Shown here one piece after another: positions 8,102 through 19,639 of a stretch of 64,000 nucleotides of DNA. Location: contig JAJEKV010000033.1 of the NCBI GenBank assembly GCA_021234155.1, positions 2,399,454 through 2,463,453 on the forward strand, given 5' to 3'. Source of the DNA: Isoetes taiwanensis (Eukaryota > Streptophyta > Lycopodiopsida > Isoetales > Isoetaceae). Both the position numbers and the translations under genes were made by a program. A model generated the notes under the pieces. It was not told the DNA's origin. It saw only the letters and a program-made list of their open reading frames with translations, and searched no databases. Position 1 is the first letter of the stretch. Each line of letters opens with the position of its first letter.

Positions 8102-10790
8102 AAGAATTAAAATTTTCATGTAACTATGTTTCTCATTAATATAAAAGTTAATTTCCCTCTGTAAATTAGAAAAATGTTCTATGCTTGAAATGTACAAAAT
8201 AGAACCCAATTGTGGTAGAATTCTTCATAGCATGTCTAGAAACACCCCAGAAATCATGACTACAACAAAATTTTGGCAAAAAATCATCAAAAATGCAAAA
8301 ATTGGGCCAGTCGGGTGAGACCGCGCCAATGGCCTCTGCGTCCCCGACGCGGGCGCGTTTCGCGCGGATTCACCCGCCTACCCCCAAAATCTTGCTTTTA
8401 GATGTCAGTTTTGCTCAAAATAAGTTGCTAGTTAGGTTAGAATTGGCCCAATTAGCCATATTAGCATCTTCAAATTCCCTAAAATGACCAAAAATTGGCC
8501 CAAAACAAAGCCAACCGGGTGAGATCAAGCCAAACGCTGTCTGGTCCACACGACGCTGAGGCCCATCCGCTGATTCACCCGGGTCAGCCCATCTTTGGCC
8601 CAAATTAGCCAAATTTGATCCAACAAATTGCCATGTAGTGTTTCTTGCTTTGTTTTGCTTAAGTTTGCACTTCATGGTAGTTCATTTGGACACCCAGATC
8701 CATAGAACCAAGGTCGTCTTAGGTGAGCACCTTTTTTGCACAAACCCCGAGGTCACCCATAGTCTATAAAAATAGGTCTCATTTGCCATTTTTCTTCCTA
8801 CGTAATCGCCTCCCAAAATTTTTAGGCGATTTTTCTCGATCCTCCACCGATCCTTGCAAGCCATTTTCTACACCCTTCCCCGCTCAATGGCGCCCAAGAA
8901 CTTTGAGAGATGGTACAATGTTTGCCAGCCATATCCATGTGCTTCCAAGAGATCAAGCCTTCTCTCGTGTTTGATCACTTGTTTGATCTTCACGCAACTT
9001 TGACTAGAACACCCTACTACACGTACATTATGTGCCAATATGACCAGCAGTCCCGCCTTTGGGAAGTTAGGATCGCCTCCCGTGGGAGGGAATTGGGTTT
9101 CCCTTGAGACACTTACCCAAGCCTTAGGTCGAGAGTCGGGCAGGATCCGCAGGCAAGAAGCGGCTATGGGATAGGACTAGGACCATGCCCGATTACATGA
9201 CCTCCTGCAGACATAATAGGCATAGGTACCTTTCACCTCGATGCTGCCCTTGCCCTCTTCATGCATTATAAGTCAATCAACAAAGTAGGGGAACCCTCTG
9301 TTCAGCCCTTAGACTTAGCGCCACTTGATACCAGAGGGGCCCGTGATCAAATCCTGAATATAGAGTCCTCCGCCCTACGAATATTACGGCCGCGACGCCT
9401 ACGCACCATCTCTACGATCCATGAAGACTACGAAAGCAAATAGGGGAGCAGAACCCGTAATGGGAGAGCAGGGAGGCAACAAGAATGCGAGATATGCGTC
9501 GAGGCATGACGACGACGTGAGAACAGCTATCGACCCACCAAATATCCATTACCTTTTGTCGCCGATAGTCATCGACGGGAGGAATACATTTTGCAAATGA
9601 CATCCTCAATTTGTCCCATCATCGAGAACGGGGTCTTCGAATCGACGAGCTCTTGGGCATGATAGCACACCGAAGAGCACAGACATCATCGACTACTCAT
9701 ACCAGAGATTCCAAGGAGTCATGAGAGACACTCTTATCTTTGGGGAGACAATGTCGATATAGCAGCCTATCGCCAGATAAGGGAGATCTATCGACGCCAG
9801 AGCCTATCATCTCCGAGGAGGAGTTCCAGCCAGATACTGAGCACACTCTACAAACCCGGGGAAGGGCCCAAGCTCAAAGCCGACCGCCGAGCCAGAGCAT
9901 GAGGGAAGGGTCCAGCAGCATTAACTTGGACAACGCAACCAGCATGTGGAGGGATCATGAAGACCTTATGGCGGTGGATGCCTACGGCGAAGCAGCTCAA
10001 AGGAAGGGCACTGGATCGCGAGGCGTAGGGAAGGGCGCGGCACTTCGCTACTATCTTCCAGCCCTCAGCCAAGGGCAAATGATAGTCTTCCACAAGGAGT
10101 TCAGCCCAAGGGGGGAAGAATCCGTGGCACTTCTCATAGCGCTTTCGGGCTTCGGGCAGCACTCGAAGATATACGCCCATGCCGATCACATCATTCTTTT
10201 CAACAGGGCAGTCGCGCTCCATTGCCTCGATTTTGCGAGAGGGCACCTGAGGGATGCAACACTTTCAAAGGGTAGCAAAGAATAAAGACCGAACTCCCTG
10301 AACCGAGAGATGGCCCGAGCACTTGAAGGAAGATCAACGAGGAACATCTTTATGCAACCTCGGCAAAGGCCTCCGATTCAGGGATGTCAAGAACTTCTTC
10401 AGGCTTTCGGGAGGCCACTGAATAGTTGTAAAATTTTCTTGAGTTTGTGCTAAATGTTTCTTGTACCCATTCTGCTAAGATATATCTACTTTATCATGTA
10501 ATCCTTATGTATTAATGACTATTAACTGGTTTGTCAATGTAAGGCTTTGTATGATTTCTTATAACTAAAGATAATTCAATTTGCAAGTAAAATTGATCAA
10601 CATCTAACCCAAATAAAATGTATTGATGATCAATCCTTGCAAAGAAGGAACTCAAGTGCGGGGATCTCAAGATCAGCACCCGACCACGCAATTGGGTACC
10701 AAGGAATTTGTTTGGCGTGGAACAAGAAGATGTTGAGCAGATATGTCACCGAGAGGCAAATAACGCAAGGTTGGTGCGGATGAGGAATCG
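8102..10790 (+). other. Long internal spacer of the LTR element
   Basis: About 2.7 kb between the H3-like ORF and the gag capsid frame. Two related segments (8283-8350 and 8480-8600) repeat a motif of CAAAAATTGGCC plus (C/G)GGTGAGA(C/T)C and ATTCACCCG. A frame at about 9898-10285 (first ATG inside a longer stop-free stretch from 9740) is Gln/Arg/Ser-rich and could be a diverged gag N-terminus; I could not confirm it. The rest shows no recognisable coding sequence. Confidence 0.45.
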
Positions 10791-11900
10791 ATGCAACACC
10801 TCATCAACCGGGCGACACCTCTCATGAATGCACAGAAGATGGGCACCCACCTCCACCTTGTTTTCCTGGGTGGTGACGAAGTCCCTCAAAGAGAAGGGAG
10901 GGCAAACCGTGGGAACGCCGTGGATAGAAGAAGGAAGAGGAGAACCAGAGCCCATCATCATCTAGCTCCAAATTTCATCGACAGCCTCTTCCAAAGGAGG
11001 ACAGCTCTAGCTCGACCGGTCCGCACACCTAAAGCAAGGAAAAGAGCAAGAAAGACATGTGATTATCGTAAAAAGGTGGATAGTGCTATGAGCAATGTAT
11101 GGAAGACAAGGAAGCTCGGCCAGTTCTCGGGAAAGACAGATCGACGCATGGAGGTCAAAGCATGGCTTGATGAAATGGAAGAATTTGGCAACTCATACGG
11201 TATGAAAGACAAGGACATAGGGAAAGTTGCTACAGCTAACCTTATTGGACCGGCAAGGATCCGTGGAAGGGATATGCTAAATCCAACAAGTCAAGACGAA
11301 CAACTCGCAGTTTTAAGACCTTCAAAGAAGGCTTTCCGCAAGCACTATGTGCCAAGGTCTCATACTAGTAGACAGATTCAGCAGCTTTTACAGTTGAATC
11401 AGGGTAGCTTATCGCTGGCTAAGTATACCAAGAATTTATGAGGCTCAGCTGAATGTTCCCGGAGTCTCGTGAGAGGCAAGCCGTGGATACTTACATTGAG
11501 GGGTTGAACAAAGAATATCAAGAGGCTTGTTAGAGCAATCAACCCGTCGGGCTTTGCGCAGCCAAGATAAAGCTATAAGTTTGGAGGAGGCACCAAAGAA
11601 CTCCAAAGAGAGAAGCAACAACCTTCGGGGTAAGAGTTCAGGCTCGATCGGGGACAATATATCGTAGGCAATCGCCAGCCTACACCATCGTGGAGTCAGC
11701 AGCAAGGTAAGGGTCGAGAGCAAAGCTTTTGGGGACCGTAAGCCACGCTGCATCGCATCGGCGTTGCTCTTAAGCCGCCTCCTAGACAAATCTGCCGAAG
11801 GAAAAGAGACAGAATGCATTGAGAAGAAGTTATGCTTCAGTGTGCTTCCAGCCGTGGCACCGGACACATGATTGTCCATTCGTCATGCAAATTTTGGCGT
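10791..11900 (+). pseudogene. gag: Gag polyprotein, degenerate
   Basis: The frame opening at 10791 contains KLGQFSGKTDRRMEVKAWLD, then ANLIGPAR and FRKHYVP. This is the retrotransposon gag capsid pattern of plant Ty3/gypsy elements. It stops at 11439-11441, and the next gag segments continue in other frames. Near 11838-11880 a CxxC...GH...C remnant (QCASSRGTGHM) marks the former zinc knuckle that binds genomic RNA. The first ~75 residues are not recognisable. The protein would form the virus-like particle; this copy cannot make it intact. Confidence 0.7.
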
Positions 11901-12108
11901 AACTCTTGGATTGGGACTCCCCAAACGTAAGGGACGAGGACGATGACCGCCGAGGAGGCCCGGGACTTCATAGATGGTGAGTGTCACATATGTGCAAACA
12001 TTGAGTCGATGATATAGAGAATCAGTCAATCATCATCGGTGAGTCGGATGATATAGAGAATCACCAACCGTCATCAGGGCTGATGGGATCATAGATAGTA
12101 ATCCTTAT

Positions 12109-12150
12109 GTAGTCCTCATAGATACAGTAGCTCTCATAATTTTGCATCTC
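12109..12150 (+). pseudogene. Aspartic protease active-site remnant
   Basis: The bases at 12109-12132 read VVLIDTVA, where the family has VLIDTGAS. The catalytic Asp and Thr remain and the Gly is changed to Val, so this protease is unlikely to work. It lies between gag and reverse transcriptase as expected for a Ty3/gypsy pol. Confidence 0.6.
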
Positions 12151-12599
12151 CTAGATTGGCTGCTCTAATGAAGAATAAGGTATTGAAGTCTAAGCCAAGG
12201 CCAAGAGCTATGGCAAATGGCGCCATTCGCACACACTAAGGGAGGAGGATCACCTTTGACATAGACCTTAGTGGGGCTAAGTGGCCGATGGGAGCGAAAG
12301 TCATGGACATTGGAAGATATGATCCGATAGTGGGGATGGAATTTTTGAAGCCACCAAAGCCATGATTGATTGCGACCGAATGAAGTCACCATGACGGCAC
12401 CACTGCGGCAAAAGTTGATAGTGAAAGGTAAGAAGCTAGATCCTCCTATGCGGTGTATTTCCTTGAAGCGGCTAAGGAAGAGTATAGAAAGGAATAAGGT
12501 GGATTATATCTTGAGGATGGAATCGCTTGAGCCGAACAAGCGATGGAAGTGACACAAAGGGGAAATCACCGCCCAGGCGAGATAGCAAGGCTTATTTCG

Positions 12600-13270
12600 T
12601 AGTTCAAGGATGTATTTCCGGATGAAATCCGGCAATGCCACCTTATAGGGTGTGGAATGTGAGATCACATTGGCTCCCGGATCTGAAGCCTACCAAGTAA
12701 AAGCCATATAGAATGAGCATCCCGATTGATTGAGCTCAAGAAACAGCTGCAGGAATTGCTCGAGCTTGGATTTATAAGAGCAAGTGTGTCTCCTTTCGGA
12801 GCACCTATACTCTTTGTCAAGAAGAAAGATGGGAGCTTAAGAATGTGCATAGACTATCGCCAGCTTAATAAGCAAACGATAAAGAATAAGTATGCATTGC
12901 CAAGGGCAGATGACCTAATGGACCAGTTACAAGGAGCAAAGGTATTCTCTAAAATCGATTTGAGGTCGATACCATCGATAAGAATTAAAGAAGAGGATAT
13001 CCATAAGACCGCTTAACGCTGCGGTATGGTCACTTTGAGTTTACTGATAATGCCCTTTGGACTATCGAATGCTCCAAAGAACGCTTTATGCCTCATGAAC
13101 GACATCTTGAGACTTCTTGGATGAGTTTGTTATTGTCTTCTTCGACGACATCCTAATCTACAGCAAGTCCCTTGAGGAGCATTGTCAGCATCTCAAGAAA
13201 GTGTTGGAGAAGTTGAGACGTCATCGGTTGTATGGGAAGCTCTCTAAGTGCCACTTTGCAACAGTAGAGT
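12600..13270 (+). pseudogene. pol: Reverse transcriptase domain
   Basis: The frame at 12726-13014 contains [40 protein letters not shown] and [10 protein letters not shown], the fingers and palm of a Ty3/gypsy reverse transcriptase. Downstream, in another frame, [11 protein letters not shown] (13137-13170) keeps the catalytic Asp pair, followed by the thumb region ([12 protein letters not shown]). Two or more frameshifts separate these blocks. The enzyme would copy the element RNA inside the particle. Confidence 0.88.
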
Positions 13271-13559
13271 GGAGTACTTGGGGCATGTAGTAACATCCGA
13301 GGGAATCTCCACGCATCCATCTAAGATTGAGGCAATAGTTGATTGGCCAGCTCCAAGGAATGTGGCGGCAAGTAAGAAGCTTTCGGGTTGGCGGGATACT
13401 ACGTAAAGTTCGTGGAAGGACTTTGCTAAGTGGGCGTCCCTCTGGCCGGGACCTCACTAAGGCCAAGAAGATTAAGGATTGGGCTAGCCATTGATTAGAG
13501 AAAGTCCAAGCTTCTTTTGAGAAGCTTAAAGAGGCCTTAACAACAGCATTACGGTGCTT

Positions 13560-13930
13560 GTTCTCCCGGATCCGGTAAAGATAAGTTGGTAGCAACAGAT
13601 GCAAGCAAGATAGCAACAGGGGCGCCTTGATGCAAGAAGGAAGGGTAGTCGCCTACGACTCGAAAAGAAGATGAACGACGCCGAAAGCAACGCTACCCAA
13701 CCCATGATCGAGCTGCTAGCCATTGTCGTGGCATTGAGGATATGGAGGCATTATCTGGCCGGGAAGGAAGTTTCAGTTGGATAATGATCACCGAGCCTTC
13801 AAGATCTTTTTCACCCAGCCACTCCTCAACTTAAGGCAAAGGAGGTGGATGGAATTCCTCGAGGAGTATGATTTTGATATTATATATAAGCCCCGTAAGC
13901 TTAATGTTGTAGCAGATGCCCTCTCGTGAG
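13560..13930 (+). pseudogene. RNase H domain
   Basis: Frame-broken blocks read ATDASKIATGA (near 13597), AYDSK, IELLAIVVALRIWRHYLAGK (13709-13768), DNDHRAF and then NLRQRRWMEFLEEYDFDI followed by RKLNVVADALS (ending 13929). This is the tethered RNase H end of a Ty3/gypsy pol, which removes the RNA strand after copying. Several single-base shifts interrupt it. Confidence 0.8.
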
Positions 13931-14059
13931 ACCATTTCGCACAAGGACGCATTGTAATGCGATTTCCACTCTTTCGAGTGAGTTTGGCAAGAAGATTGAG
14001 GAGTCCTTGCCAACAGATGTAGACTTCAAGGAGGTATGGGAAAGCCTTTCCAAGGAAGC

Positions 14060-15180
14060 CGTAATGCATAAGGAGCGGAAGCCTTCAAGCATTATAAGAA
14101 GGAAGGCAACCCGTTGTATCACAAGCATAAGTTGTGTGTGCCCGAATCATCAGGGGTAAGGAAGCTAATTCTTCATGACACACATAACAGCCCAATAGCA
14201 GGGCATGCTGGCTTCATGAAGACCTATTTCAAGATTCAAGTAGCTACTTCGCCAGGAATGAAGAGGCGATAGCTGCATATATTCGGGATTGCCGCTTATG
14301 TCGTTGAGACCAAAGCGGAGCAACTTCGATTCCGTGTGCTCTTGAGCCATTGGGGATGCCAAATGCAAAGTGGGAGGTCATAAGCATGGATTTCATCACG
14401 TGTCTCCCTAGAACTCTTCGAGGCAAGGATGCATTGATGGTGGTCGAGATAAGTTATCTAAGATGGCATATTTTGTGCCTTGCAAGACTACCGACACCGC
14501 ATTAGATAACGCCAAGTTATTTGTAAGGGAGATTTTCAGACTCCATGGCATGCCTCGGAGATAATATCCGATAGGGATTCCAAGTTTATGAGTGCCTTCT
14601 CGCGGGACCTCTTCAAAGACCATTCGCACGAAGCTCTCCATGAGTACGGCATATCATCCCCAAACAGATGGCCAGACGGAAAGGACGAATCGGATCATTG
14701 AAGACATGCTTCGAAGCTATGTGTGGAACAAGCAGTCCAAGTGGGATGAGTACATCCACTTGGTGGAATTCGCCTACAACAATTGCCAGCGAGTCATCTC
14801 AGATGTCTCCTTTTATGGTAAATTACGGGTACCAGTGCTTAACCCCGGATACCTGGCACAATCCTGTGTCCAAGGTAGAAGTATCCCAGCAGATGTTAGG
14901 GGACATGCAGCAGCTAGTAGAGGAAGTAAGGGGTTATTTATTGGCAGCAAGAAGTCGGCAGAAGAGTGTAGCCGACAAGCACAGGACCGTAAGGGAGTTT
15001 ACGGTGGGCGATACCGTTTGGTTGAAGATCAAGATGAAGCAAGCCAAGCTGCGGATTGGGAGCTGCAAGAAGCTTGCCCCTAGGTGGGCTGGGCCGTTCA
15101 GGATTTTGGAGAGAGTGGGCTCTCAAGCCTACAAGTTGGATCTTCCAGCCCATCTTAAGGTCCACAAGGTCTTCCACGTA
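14060..15180 (+). pseudogene. Integrase with GPY/F module
   Basis: The zinc-binding part is visible near 14100-14300 (LYHKHKLCVPES, HDTHNSPIAGHAGF) and the catalytic core near 14560-14800 (SDRDSKF, STAYHPQTDGQTERTNR, MLRSYV). The C-terminal module reads VADKHRTVREFTVGDTVWLK and APRWAGPFRILERVG (15076-15120), the GPY/F motif of Metaviridae. Early parts carry stops and shifts; the C-terminal frame 14668-15426 is open and continuous with the chromodomain. Confidence 0.85.
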
Positions 15181-15426
15181 AGTTTATTAAAAAGGCACAA
15201 TCCTAACCCTGAGGAGGTTTTAGATACTCCAACCTTGTTGGAAATGACGGAGGAGCAAGTAGAAATAGTGCCTGAATTGCTTCTTGATAAGTCATTCAAG
15301 AAGACTAGGAGGTCCCAGTTCCTCCAATATTTGGTTAAGTGGAAGCACTTACCCGTGGAAGATGCGACATGGGTATTGAAGCAAGACTTGGAGAAGCAAA
15401 GTACCCGAGTTTATGAAGGAGTTTGA
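15181..15426 (+). CDS. Integrase C-terminal chromodomain
   Basis: After SLLKRHNPNPEE the open frame reads ELLLDKSFKKTRR, QYLVKWKHLPVEDATWVLKQ and then DLEK before a stop at 15424-15426. The YLVKWK...ATW block is the chromodomain signature. In chromoviruses this domain is thought to steer integration to heterochromatin by recognising methylated H3 tails. The frame is unbroken here, unlike most of pol. Its presence in the same element as an H3-tail-like ORF is notable. Confidence 0.85.
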   Translation, partial: SLLKRHNPNPEEVLDTPTLLEMTEEQVEIVPELLLDKSFKKTRRSQFLQYLVKWKHLPVEDATWVLKQDLEKQSTRVYEGV

Positions 15427-16333
15427 TGGGCGAAGTCGCCTCCGGGCTTGGTCGACCCGACTTGCCGTGGGTTAGCTAGTATGTTGTTAGTTAGTTTAAG
15501 CCCCGGCGCATGCATTCTAGCTACTAGGGTGCATGTGCCAAAACCTTGGATCGTGTGGGCGATGATGGGATACGCCTTTAGGGCATTCTCTAGGCCACAC
15601 GCACCAAGAGGTGCGCATGACCATTAAGGTCATGTGAGTGAGGATTGAGGCATGGTGGGCGATGATGGGACATCGATCGATGATCTCTATGCCACGATGC
15701 GGGGGTGCACACCCGGCCGTAGGAGGGTCATGGTGAAGGTTAAAGTGATCATCTTGCGATGATGGGATCGTGAGACGTTCCCTAGCTTCAAACCCATGGG
15801 GCATGATGCACTAGGGGTACTCTCGGCACCGCAAATCGAGTACAAGGTAGCACTTCGATCATGGGCGGCGAAGGGAGCATCTTAAATGATCCTTAAGCTC
15901 AAATCCGAAAGGGCCATGATCTTGGGCAAGGTAGTAGGACAACCTTGAGTCAGTAGTTCGGCTCAAGGAGGTAAGGGGGGTGGTCCCCTAAAACCACAAA
16001 TTATTAACTAAACTAACGTAATGTGCTCCCTTTGCAGGCAAGTAGAAGGTGGACGTCAACGAGGAGCGCATTACGAGAAGATAGGGGGAGCCATAATTAG
16101 ATTATGAACCCTAATAACTCTTACAATAATGTTTTGAATTGTCGTAAGAAATAACCGTGTTAAGGCTATATAATTTTGTATAAGTACAAATATAGCCTAA
16201 ATTTTTGACTTGAACTAATAAAACTTGATTGCTAAACTAAACTAAAGATTATGACATGATGTTGATGTGTTGCAGGCATAAGGTAGGTTCGTCACCTTAG
16301 CCAATCTTGAGGCGACATTGTCCTAAGGGAGAA
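15427..16333 (+). other. 3' untranslated region and polypurine tract
   Basis: About 900 bases after the integrase stop. They contain several copies of CGATGATGGGA (near 15560, 15662 and 15757) and no recognisable gene. The last bases before the 3' LTR (CCTAAGGGAGAA, about 16322-16333) are the purine tract that would prime plus-strand synthesis. Confidence 0.6.
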
Positions 16334-17976
16334 TGTGGCGGTCCGGGGGAATATAATGCCATAAATAATGTATATTCCTGGATCCGTCACCATACAAGTC
16401 TATCTTCATAGCCTTGTATACCATAGATTGTGGCACTAGGGGGCATGGCTAAGTTATTCTCATAACTTAGCCAACCATAGGTTAAGCCATTATCCACGTG
16501 GCCTTAACCTATTGGGGCACCGCCACACAGGACTCACCCGATTGGTGCCACGTGGCATCCTAGGTGGACCTAACTTATATAGGCATAAACCCTAACCCTA
16601 GACCTCTTTCCAGCCCTAGCACCCGTGAGACCCACCTACTGTTCAAACCCCGCTTCACATGGATTCGTTAATGGCATAGGCTGGTGCAGCAGCCCCAAAG
16701 GGGGTAGACTTCGTTCTTGGGTAGGAACAGGCAGCCTTGTGAGTCGAAGACCATGGAGGCCCCGGATCCGGAGGGAGAGCATCGGGAGCGGTATGTAGGA
16801 TAGTAGTTGTGAGAGCTCATCTGGGATTAGCATTCCAGATGTGCTAGTATTTTGTATCTAGAGTAGAGCCATCCTAGAACCCATATTCAACATCTTGAAC
16901 CCTAATCAAGGAACCCTAACTATTAGTTAGTTGTATGATTAGGTTAAGATGTTCTTCTTATGATTATTCTCATGATGTGATGATTAAGTGATGATGGTTG
17001 ATCATGTTTGCTCCTCTTGTATTGGGAAGGGGGGTAGAGACCTAGAGCCACATGTAGTATGCTCCTAGAGTAGATCCCTTAGTTCCTATTAGTTGCGGCC
17101 TGTGCATAGGAGCCCACCAGGCTATTGAGGCTATGATATGACTCAGCACCAGATAACGGGGCTAGAGGGAAACTGGAGGGAGGATCCCTGCCGAGTGGGG
17201 GCTTCGGGGGATCCCATAGTGGGCTAGGCTTATGGTCGGTCACTTCGTGTGGGCCGAGCATGGGTCCGACACCTCCTGGGGCAATGGTGTTGCCCTGCCT
17301 CTCGAGAGCTGCAAGTGTTGGCTTGGCTCTCGTTTTGGGGGGTTCAGTTGGTACCTAATCGCGGTGTCGCCCACGATTCTCTAGCCGCCCACGGCACCTC
17401 TAGACCCTGGGAAGGGGAGATGCAACCCTTCCTGCCTCATCGGACCAGGGAGATGCAACCTGGAGTAGTCCCGATGGGTGATGCCATGGGATTGCGTATC
17501 CGGAAGGCTAGAGTCCTGTCAGAGCCTGATCTAGCCCATCTGCAAAGTATGCACAGGAGGGGCGGATGGAGTGGTCAACCCTAGCCATTGTTCTATGCCA
17601 GCCCTCGCCATTGCCATGACTCGGTCTGCTCTATCTTGAGGCCTAGCCGGTCAGTCATCCTCCTTACGAGTCTGAGCCGGGGTAGGAGCTCTCATGTTTT
17701 ACTATTCGTGATTATCATCTTTGCATTGGTTTATGTGCGATGCACTACCCTCCGAGGTAGTATTTGTATATGTTGATGCTAGTTCTGACATGTTATCGCT
17801 TCGCCAGGGAGCCCGTGAGGGGGGAGGGGCCGCAAGACACCTTCGTGTTCCCCCCGCACTAAGAGTCACCTCGAGTCGCGGGGGTAGACGAAAGGGCCCA
17901 TCGCGGTTCCGGCCGGGATGGGGGATTTCTGCCGAAAGTGTACGCCGAAGCCGTATGTTTAGCAGGGAGCGTCACA
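16334..17976 (+). repeat. 3' LTR (1,643 bp)
   Basis: It starts TGTGGCGGTCC and ends GGAGCGTCACA, followed directly by the second ACAAT of the target duplication (17977-17981). It is longer than the 5' LTR mainly because of a 21-bp segment at 16848-16868 and bases near 17535-17550 (CAAAGTATGCACA) missing from the 5' copy. Both differences post-date insertion or reflect template switching. Confidence 0.93.
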
Positions 17977-18551
17977 ACAATCCGCAAATTCGGCCTGATA
18001 ATAGGCGAATCAGGCCATCCTTATCTTAGCCGCTGCCTCCAATCACCTGCAAATCAGTTTTGACGTCTCCAAACACCAGCACAGGGATTTTGGGTTCAGC
18101 AAATTCTGTAACAGAGTTCTTTTTAGGGAAACAATCTCAGCCGTCCAGGTCAATAGTTAATCTCAGCCACTTAATTGAAGTTTTCAACCATTTAATCAGG
18201 TTCTATGGGCATCACATTTTCAATCCTTCAAATTTTTTTAATAAACTCATCGCAATCGCCCTTCTACTTCTACTTCTACTGCCGTTTAGAAAATCTAAAT
18301 GCCCTTCTACCGCCGCTTCGAAAATGCCAAGCAAATTCCAAGTAAGGGCGCGCAAGCTATGAATTCGCTTGTGCATAATACATTAGCAAACATCTTTGTT
18401 TGTTTTCCCAACCATGAATTTTGTGCAAAATAGATTGGCAATGGTCTTTATTTATTGTGCTCTTTGTAGAATCTTTGCCTTGGGTAGCAATAAGAGGGCA
18501 GCCTGAGCTAGAAAAAATACGAGTACACTGTTGTCTGGTTACGATAATAAG

Positions 18552-18604
18552 CTGTGATAATATTGTGGTGATAATCTGTGATAATATTGTGGTGATAATC
18601 TGTG
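18552..18604. repeat. Tandem repeat, ~24-bp unit
   Basis: CTGTGATAATATTGTGGTGA with its next four bases (ATAAT overlap) is repeated twice plus a partial copy. It lies in the AT-rich stretch between the LTR element and the next leader (17982-19640), where I see no supported gene. An ORF at 18060-18362 ends in low-complexity leucines and is not counted. Confidence 0.7.
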
Positions 18605-19072
18605 ATTCCCGATCGAAGCTCAATCAAAGATCCTCGATTTTGTGCTCTGAGGGGCATAGACCCATGGGCGAGCCCGATAGCCCTCTGAAGCTTTTTTGAA
18701 AATTTTGGGAAGATCGAATTTCTGGCCATCTATATCGAAACGTCTTCCATTCTGAGGGATACAATTCATCCTTCATCGGAAAGCTATTTAATTTTGTAGA
18801 TAGGTTTTTGCATTACAAAGCTTTGATTTTGAAGCTGACTATCTCCGTTGTTTCATCTATAAATGTTATTTATGAAATTCTTCACCCTTGCCAGATTAAA
18901 ATGCATTGATCGGCTTGCAGGGTATTTTTCGAGGTTCTGGCTTCAAGATGTTTTCCACGGCCGAAAGCCTTCCGATTATCCTTTACGGACAGATCTGCTC
19001 TTCCTTTTTCGTTGCACAGTTGTTGGGCCATGGCGGGTCTGCCCCTCTCCCAGGTAGGGGAAGAGAAACGTT

Positions 19073-19094
19073 CGCGGCGGCCTTGGCCGCCGCG
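19073..19094. repeat. Perfect 10-bp inverted repeat, GC-rich
   Basis: CGCGGCGGCC TT GGCCGCCGCG forms a perfect hairpin with a 2-base loop in an otherwise AT-rich region. No T-run follows and no RNA gene is recognisable beside it. Confidence 0.6.
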
Positions 19095-19639
19095 ATAAGT
19101 TTCTTGTATGATTAATAAATATGATTGATCGAAGCAAAGATACATGTTGCTATACCTTCATTTTAAAGGTGAATATAATATTTGCTATGATGTTGGAGTT
19201 TAAATTTGAAAGGTATACATTTCTAAGATCTAGCATAGGATTGTCGGTTGCATGAAATTACTACAAATTGATGATTGGATTATAATGACAATGATACAAA
19301 TATTATGTTTCTTGTTTTTATTTGAGGAGTGCATTGTCTATATGGTCTTTTTGTTGAAAGTCACTGCAATTGTTGACAATAGCTTGGAGAATATGTTTTC
19401 CATACTAATTGTATACAGTTAAATAATGATGACTCGTGTGTTTGAAATGTCATGAAGCATATTTTTTATTTGAATAAATAGCATTTTAGATCGCACAAAT
19501 ACAGCTAAGTGTCATCATATACAGCCAATTGTTTATCGACATACAATTGCTTCTTGCAGACTTTGAGGATAGACAATTATGTTTGCCTTTACACATTAGA
19601 TGTAAGATTTCTTCAATAATTTAGCTAAATACTGCAATA

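Larger units (their letters stand above)
4793..17976 (+). mobile_element. Complete Ty3/gypsy chromovirus carrying a histone H3-like ORF
   Basis: A 13,184-bp LTR retrotransposon. Both LTRs start TGTG(A/G)CGGTCC and end GGAGCGTCACA. A perfect 5-bp target duplication ACAAT flanks it at 4788-4792 and 17977-17981. The primer site (TGGTATCAGAGC, 6398) starts one base after the 5' LTR. A purine-rich tract precedes the 3' LTR. The order inside is: H3-like ORF, long non-coding spacer, gag, protease, reverse transcriptase, RNase H, integrase with GPY/F module, chromodomain. This pol order with a C-terminal chromodomain is that of plant chromoviruses. The element is more than twice the usual 5-6 kb because of 4.4 kb between primer site and gag. 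Frameshifts and stops scattered through gag-pol make this copy non-autonomous as sequenced, although part of the indel load could be sequencing error. Confidence 0.93.

Noticed and set aside
9740-10285. 181-codon ORF in the LTR element spacer as an independent gene
   Set aside because: It begins at a TTG, has no recognisable domain and may be a decayed gag N-terminus; kept only as a note in the spacer entry.
15517-15804. Minus-strand ORF in the LTR element 3' region
   Set aside because: Produced by the repeated CGATGATGGGA sequence; no protein-like composition.
18060-18362. 100-codon ORF after the LTR element
   Set aside because: Low complexity (leucine run) and no splice or promoter context.
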